A stretch of DNA of 64,000 bases from Lepidurus packardi (taxonomy: Eukaryota > Arthropoda > Branchiopoda > Notostraca > Triopsidae): contig JAKZAN010000006.1 in assembly GCA_023053545.1 (NCBI GenBank), positions 7,823,851 through 7,887,850 of the forward strand. The letters are read 5' to 3'. The position numbers were made by a program, and so were the translations under genes. The notes beneath the pieces were generated by a model, which saw only the letters and a program-made list of their open reading frames with translations, had not been told where the DNA came from and did no database searches. Shown here piece by piece: positions 62,201-64,000 of this stretch (its first letter is position 1; the number at the start of each line of letters is the position of its first letter).

Positions 62201-64000
62201 CGCAAGTACTTCACGCGCAGTGGCGAGCATGACGACATGTCTGTTGATTCTTTGCAAGAATTCGAGCGATTGGAACGGGACATGTTGCTCGAAAAGCTGC
62301 GTCGCCAGAGCAACGGTTCGGGCTCTTCCGAATCTCTTAATTCGCGCCGGGCAAATCGCTCAGGGGATAACATCTCTGTTAGCTCGTTGACCGATTTCGA
62401 AAGACTCGAACGAGAAATGGCCGAAGCGGCTCGTGTGGAAGAGCGAGCGAAGCAGCAAGAGGCTTTGTTGTCGGAGATTGACGAGGGTCATGAAAGTCAA
62501 GTCTCAGAATCCGAAAGCTGCGAGACCATGTCTGATCCTGGTGAGGGTCGACGCCGTGGAGCGGACGACGACACCGATTCCGATGATTACGAACAGCGCA
62601 TGTTTGAAATCGACGAAATTATCCGACAAGCCCAAAGCAATGTCGAAAAGTTTAACGCCAACGCCCCGCCCCCTCCCCAAGTTGACGACCTAGTCTTACC
62701 CGATACCCCAACTCGCGCCATTCGTGTCCGGCAGATCTCTGTGGGTAGCACTGGGCTCAGTAATACCGACACGAGCTTCATTGAAAAGACAGAATCGATT
62801 GAAGCCAGTGACTTGAGCGATCACTCTGAATTTCAACGCACCACTTTGGTGAAACACCAAATCACTACCACACGAATCAAAACGTCCACTGGACCGTCTT
62901 TAACCCATGCGATGTCCTTACCCTCAGCCCCTAGCTCATTTGCTGATTCTTTAGAGCTCCGTCCCTCGCGGGACCTGACCGAAAGCTTAGATTCGCTCGA
63001 GACGGGGGTAGTGCGTCGAGTTGAAGGACCCGAATCCTTAGATTCTTTGGAAGTCGTCAGCGACGCTGTCCACAAGTCTTACTCTGATTCATTAGACTCC
63101 AGAACGAAAGTCCCGGCTGATTCCCTGGAAATAGTTTTGATAAGAGATCCTTTAGTAACCAGCGCTGACTCGATCGAAGAAGATCCTTCTTCGAGACGAG
63201 TTCTGGGCCCCGAAACGGATTCTTTGCAAGCGATGGCCGGCGCGGAATCCAGCAGTTCCAGTGGACAAGAAGACCTGCCCCATGACTTGAATAACTTACT
63301 CCTCCGATCTTGCGATTCCTTAGACAATAACCAAACCAGCTCGGCAGCAACCCGAGCGACCGGTTACGAAACCGATTCTATTATGTCCGGCAGCATGACG
63401 AGCGGTGGATCAGGTGCTATGATGTCCAGTACAGACACCTTGGACGCCACCGAGAACCGCGCGGCCATGCTGTCTTCTACCGATACGATCATCGGTACCA
63501 GGGCCGCCACATGTTTGGAAGACTTGCCAGCGAGCTTCATTGAAGGCGCCGTGGCTGGTGCAGGTGGACTTGACATGCAAGAGGAATTTTTTGATGAATC
63601 GGGAAATCGCGTCACGGTAACTAAGGAGCGTATCCAAGAACCCGGGTATTCCTACCAAATCCACCGCAAGGTCGAAATGGTACCCGAGATTCGGCAGGTC
63701 AAGTTCGAAGGCGACAACGCTGAGGAAAGCTTGCGTCAGTACATGGCGCAGTTTGGCGCAGGAGAAGATACCCGTGAAACGCGACGAGAAGACGAGTACG
63801 GGAACGTACATTTGACCCGCGTTATTCAGCGACGCATCGTGGTCGAAGGCAGTCCGAGCGCTATGAGCGAAACTGCCATGCACGAACTACTGCAGAGAGC
63901 TTCGGATCGTATGGCGAACGCCGACGAGGAAGAAATCGAGGTGGACGATGGTCAAGGCAAGGTGACGCGCATTGTGCGTAAGCGCGTCATCACATGGGAA
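23140..64000 (+). CDS. Ank2: Ankyrin-2 type giant ankyrin (partial, continues beyond the window)
   Basis: A spectrin-membrane adaptor. In flies, the long Ank2 forms organise axons and synaptic microtubules. Alternative 5' coding exons (23140, 26381 or 31405) join shared exons 35815-35916, 36725-36857, 36975-37138, 37313-37468, 37578-37706, 37820-38017, 38401-38697, 38796-38993, 39049-39195, 39264-39413, 39476-39616, 39682-39837, 39898-40194, 40316-40499, 41110-41238, 41330-41435, 41956-42036, 42821-43045, 43161-43321, 43401-43612, 45217-45421, 46858-47047, 47116-47251, 47327-47873, 47940-48169, 48256-48273, 48464-48536, 48604-49158, 49280-49360, 49553-49657, about 49980-51635, 51819-51875, 52016-52069, 52292-52939, 53335-53931 and 54585-64000. 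These total 17934 nt (5978 codons) with consistent phases and no stop. Order: 24 ankyrin repeats, ZU5, ZU5, UPA, death domain, then over 4000 residues of acidic, Ser/Thr/Glu-rich, low-order tail. The start of the 49980 exon is uncertain (49962 also fits). Confidence 0.92.
24090..24400. repeat. Local tandem duplication, unit about 179 bases
   Basis: Unit 1 begins CTCGCATTTTATT at 24090 and unit 2 begins CTCGCATTTTATT at 24269. Both continue through a T-rich stretch, a GGCTTTTGTCTT or AGCTTTTGTCTT block, a CACAAGACA(A/T)GGTAAAGTTT block and then TAATAAAA. The units are clearly diverged. They encode nothing and have no transposon ends. Confidence 0.7.
25779..25787 (+). promoter_or_regulatory. 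TATA box, candidate promoter for ankyrin first exon B
   Basis: TATATAAAT at 25779-25787 is a strong TATA match on the plus strand. A TCAATACTT string 24 bases further on could hold the start site. That would give a 5' UTR of roughly 570 bases before the ATG at 26381. The call rests on motif match and position only. Confidence 0.4.
26381..26812 (+). CDS. Candidate alternative first coding exon B of ankyrin (His/Pro-rich)
   Basis: ATG at 26381 (context AGAGAGATGG) opens 144 codons beginning [19 protein letters not shown], with a HHHHHQQHH run and several SPP/KSPP sites. It ends HFIAQ at a CAG|GTACAA donor in phase 0, matching the exon at 35815. A 5' UTR and TATA box lie upstream. It would give an ankyrin form with a much longer N-terminus. 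A chance frame of this length with an in-phase donor is possible but not likely. Confidence 0.6.
26929..27090. repeat. Local tandem duplication, unit 119 bases
   Basis: TTGAGTTATATATTGCT occurs at 26938 and again at 27057, each preceded by a TCGACGAA-type block and followed by GCGAGCAT/GCCGTAGCAT and a T-rich tail. It lies just inside the intron after first exon B. No coding potential. Confidence 0.65.
28158..28172. repeat. C15 homopolymer
   Basis: Fifteen consecutive C residues, isolated in A/T-rich intron sequence. Assembly or polymerase slippage could alter the exact count. Confidence 0.9.
29685..29717 (+). other. Candidate recursive-splicing ratchet point and RS-exon in the ankyrin 5' intron
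   Basis: A long pyrimidine tract ending TTTTATAG is followed directly by GTGAGT, so a 3' splice site is fused to a regenerated 5' splice site at 29684/29685. This matches the ratchet-point consensus known from long fly introns. A second donor, CAG|GTAAAA, follows 33 bases later, so the same element could instead be included as an 11-codon, phase 0 exon. It lies within the longest intron of the window, where recursive splicing would be expected. Confidence 0.5.
29739..30215. repeat. Local tandem duplication, unit about 237 bases
   Basis: TATACGCCGTT recurs at 29754 and 29990, and AGCGCCCAA(C/G)TTCGT recurs at 29941 and 30178. Between these anchors both units share AAAACGAGAAAA, GGATACGATGGCGCCAATA and GGTTTGTTTTGA(T/C)CTT. 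A third partial start (GCCATCTGTTTGG) follows at about 30205. Similarity is high enough to align by eye with small gaps. No terminal inverted repeats or frames suggest a transposon. Confidence 0.75.
31405..31440 (+). CDS. Candidate short alternative first coding exon C of ankyrin
   Basis: CACCATG at 31401 opens exactly 12 codons ([12 protein letters not shown]) and ends at a consensus GGG|GTAAGT donor in phase 0, compatible with 35815. A TCAGTC initiator-like string sits at 31327-31332, some 75 bases upstream. The peptide is basic and serine-rich, so it could act as a short targeting end. It is too short for statistics, and the case rests on the combination of start context, donor and phase. 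Confidence 0.45.
35815..40499 (+). other. Ankyrin-repeat block: 24 repeats in 14 exons
   Basis: The exons encode 24 ankyrin repeats of about 33 residues (typical core [10 protein letters not shown]....V..LL..GA), starting [19 protein letters not shown] and ending [19 protein letters not shown]. Repeat 5-6 carries the short [13 protein letters not shown] form that ankyrins keep. The sequence is closest in style to insect ankyrins ([20 protein letters not shown]). The block forms a solenoid that binds membrane proteins. Exons from 37313 to 40194 are all phase 0 and mostly cut exactly at repeat boundaries, so any one could be skipped without a frameshift. Confidence 0.97.
40681..40749 (+). CDS. 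Candidate 69-base cassette exon after the ankyrin repeats
   Basis: TACTGTAG before 40681 and C|GTAAGT after 40749 flank 69 open bases in phase 1-1, fitting exactly between exons 40316-40499 and 41110-41238. Inclusion would add 23 residues ([20 protein letters not shown] and on) to the linker. The flanking introns are 181 and 360 bases. It is aromatic-rich, unlike the acidic linker. Likely alternative because the reading frame is fine without it. Confidence 0.5.
41110..42036 (+). other. Linker exons between ankyrin repeats and ZU5
   Basis: Three exons (41110-41238, 41330-41435, 41956-42036) encode [20 protein letters not shown], then a stretch with [18 protein letters not shown], then [20 protein letters not shown]. 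Vertebrate ankyrins have a comparable linker before ZU5. The last exon is 81 nt and phase 2-2, so it can be skipped in frame. It may alternatively end at an earlier GT. Introns at 41436-41955 and 42037-42820 hold no other clear exon apart from the 18-base candidate at 42446. Confidence 0.8.
42446..42463 (+). CDS. Candidate 18-base microexon just before ZU5
   Basis: CCTCCCTATAG precedes and GTAAGT follows 18 open bases. In phase 2-2 the reading is R-KLQWK-I, joining WRS(R) to FLVSF. Both splice sites are near consensus, the frame is kept in both included and skipped forms, and neuronal genes often have such microexons. Unproven without RNA. Confidence 0.4.
42821..43612 (+). other. First ZU5 domain (beta-spectrin binding)
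   Basis: Exons 42821-43045, 43161-43321 and 43401-43612 encode [19 protein letters not shown], then [28 protein letters not shown] and [12 protein letters not shown], the ankyrin ZU5-N domain. The DAR triplet at 42843-42851 is the one whose mutation abolishes spectrin binding in human ankyrins, so spectrin binding is probably kept. Confidence 0.93.
43613..45216 (+). other. 1.6-kb intron between the two ZU5 domains
   Basis: GTAAAT donor and CTCAACAG acceptor, phase 0. It is A/T-rich, with a T-run directly followed by an A-run at about 45066-45087 that could form a hairpin. No in-phase exon with good splice sites was found. Confidence 0.6.
45217..47326 (+). other. Second ZU5 domain and start of UPA
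   Basis: Exons 45217-45421, 46858-47047 and 47116-47251 encode [20 protein letters not shown], then [28 protein letters not shown] and [20 protein letters not shown]. This is the ZU5-C region running into UPA. The 1436-base intron at 45422-46857 carries a possible microexon (45696) but no other recognised feature. Confidence 0.93.
45696..45719 (+). CDS. Candidate 24-base microexon in the second ZU5
   Basis: CTCCCTAG precedes and GTTTGT follows 24 open bases in phase 1-1. Inclusion would insert eight residues, NAAETAAG, between CSITG and GTTRAQWED. The donor is only moderate, so this may be chance. Confidence 0.3.
47327..48169 (+). other. UPA and death domain
   Basis: Exon 47327-47873 encodes the UPA domain ([19 protein letters not shown]) and most of the death domain ([39 protein letters not shown]). 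After a 66-base intron, exon 47940-48169 encodes the last helix ([17 protein letters not shown]) and a tail with [19 protein letters not shown]. In ankyrins this death domain packs against ZU5-UPA rather than signalling death. Confidence 0.93.
47874..47939 (+). other. Intron whose retention gives a short ankyrin with an altered death domain
   Basis: If this 66-base intron is kept, the frame reads [13 protein letters not shown] and stops at TAA (about 47909). The peptide resembles the start of the next exon ([11 protein letters not shown]), so the short form might complete the last helix before ending. It would remove the whole giant tail. Confidence 0.5.
48256..48273 (+). CDS. 18-base microexon after the death domain
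   Basis: AACTTTAG precedes and GTAAAC follows AGGATGAAAGACATGAAG, six codons (RMKDMK) in phase 0-0. The flanking exons (ending LMK at 48169 and starting ESESVEE at 48464) also join in frame without it, so it is either constitutive or optional. Splice sites are reasonable. Confidence 0.5.
48464..49657 (+). other. Acidic tail exons following the death domain
   Basis: Exons 48464-48536, 48604-49158, 49280-49360 and 49553-49657 encode [20 protein letters not shown] and then a Glu/Asp-rich stretch ([35 protein letters not shown]). [15 protein letters not shown] piece follows, then [20 protein letters not shown]. The junctions keep phase 1. No named domain; probably disordered and helical segments. 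Confidence 0.85.
49980..51635 (+). other. Exon of TDVE/TDIE repeats
   Basis: One 1.66-kb exon of about 552 codons with eight copies of an acidic motif around T-D-V/I/T-E, at 50102, 50309, 50585, 50831, 51011, 51113, 51332 and 51590. Several have the longer form L-x-V-P-x-A-E-G-G-x-T-D-V-E-x-L-D ([28 protein letters not shown]). Spacing is 34-92 residues. Between copies are Ser-rich stretches and one [19 protein letters not shown] module. I do not recognise a named domain. The 5' end may be 49962 instead. Confidence 0.85.
51819..53931 (+). other. Ser/Pro-rich tail exons
   Basis: Exons 51819-51875, 52016-52069, 52292-52939 and 53335-53931 are all phase 1-1 and therefore skippable. The two small ones encode [19 protein letters not shown] and [18 protein letters not shown]. 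The larger ones contain [20 protein letters not shown], then a Ser/Thr/Pro run ([19 protein letters not shown]), [39 protein letters not shown], and [18 protein letters not shown]. They are probably regulated linkers. Introns at 52940-53334 and 53932-54584 hold nothing recognisable. Confidence 0.8.
55094..55237 (+). repeat. 24-aa tandem repeat, two copies
   Basis: [20 protein letters not shown] is followed 72 bases later by [20 protein letters not shown]. The two copies are in the same frame with no gap and are similar at DNA level, showing a recent internal duplication. Confidence 0.85.
56633..57406 (+). repeat. 86-aa tandem repeat, three copies plus degenerate relatives
   Basis: Three units of exactly 258 bases start at 56633, 56891 and 57149. 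Each has I/V-x-x-P-I/V-S-L-S-E-x-x-(V/I)-x-x-x-L-Y-S-T-E, then HFYL or DFYL, then [15 protein letters not shown] and an SFTKQ-type segment. Units 1 and 2 are most alike. Weaker relatives follow ([20 protein letters not shown] near 57500, [17 protein letters not shown] near 58230). No gene conversion direction can be read by eye. Confidence 0.85.
62941..63490 (+). repeat. Array of eleven DSLE-like motifs
   Basis: Short motifs of the form D-S/T-L/I-E/D/Q recur at about 62944, 62997, 63050, 63084, 63122, 63168, 63219, 63314, 63373, 63434 and 63482 ([66 protein letters not shown]). They are spaced 11-32 residues apart. The acidic residue beside Ser/Thr makes each a possible acid-directed kinase site. 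Confidence 0.75.

Larger units (their letters stand above)
54585..64000 (+). other. Giant tail exon, open to the window edge
   Basis: After TTTCCAG the frame starts in phase 1 (G|AT GCC TCA) and stays open for 3138 codons to base 64000, with no donor needed. The composition is Glu/Ser/Thr/Val-rich with few aromatic residues. It holds tandem repeats at 55094, 56633 and 62941, paired EFERLE/DFERLE motifs at 62258 and 62393, and near the edge three D/E-x-G modules (63592, 63791, 63943) that resemble the conserved C-terminal end of animal ankyrins (DEHGHTVVKKVTRKI type). That suggests the gene end is not far beyond the window. In flies the matching giant Ank2 exons encode axon-specific forms. Confidence 0.9.

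Noticed and set aside
54683..63883. Many minus-strand frames of 60-195 codons opposite the giant ankyrin exon
   Set aside because: They are shadows of the plus-strand coding frame (Glu/Ser codons read backwards give Phe/Ser/Leu-rich chains) and have no splice logic or recognisable product.

Overview
The window is nuclear DNA from a compact invertebrate genome. Genes are split by many short introns (about 45-100 bases, GT-AG, T-rich acceptors), and every product recognised is an animal protein. An arthropod is likely, and a crustacean such as a branchiopod fits best: the last gene has the arthropod ankyrin-2 plan (24 ankyrin repeats, ZU5-ZU5-UPA, death domain, then giant C-terminal exons). Species is an inference from style and gene content. 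No rRNA, tRNA, CRISPR array or recognisable transposon was seen.

Layout. (1) 393-2319, minus: phosphatidate cytidylyltransferase (CDP-diacylglycerol synthase), ten exons, 463 aa. (2) 2320-2781: a 462-base divergent promoter region. (3) 2782-11799, plus: citron Rho-interacting kinase, 28 exons, 2027 aa, including one GC-AG intron that holds two decayed copies of the start of the following exon. (4) 11800-14610: no recognisable gene. (5) 14611-21639, plus: a Ret receptor tyrosine kinase, 16 exons, 1153 aa. (6) 21640-64000, plus: an ankyrin-2 type gene with at least three candidate 5' coding exons (23140, 26381, 31405) spread over about 12.5 kb. These join a shared exon at 35815, and the reading frame then runs through 36 exons (5978 codons) to the window edge without stopping. 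The final exon is open for at least 3138 codons.

The exon models of the three complete genes come out as whole numbers of codons with matching phases at every junction, which is strong internal support. The genes are not an operon and no pathway joins all of them. The clearest functional themes are phosphoinositide precursor synthesis (CDS), cytokinesis (citron), growth-factor signalling (Ret) and the membrane-spectrin-microtubule scaffold of neurons (ankyrin).

The most interesting material is in the ankyrin gene: a candidate recursive-splicing ratchet point in its long 5' intron, several candidate microexons and cassette exons in the right phase, a retained-intron route to a truncated death domain, and four different internal repeat families in the giant exons (a TDVE/TDIE motif repeated eight times, a 24-aa tandem repeat, an 86-aa tandem repeat, and an eleven-fold DSLE-like array). 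Four places in non-coding DNA also carry old local tandem duplications of about 120-240 bases.
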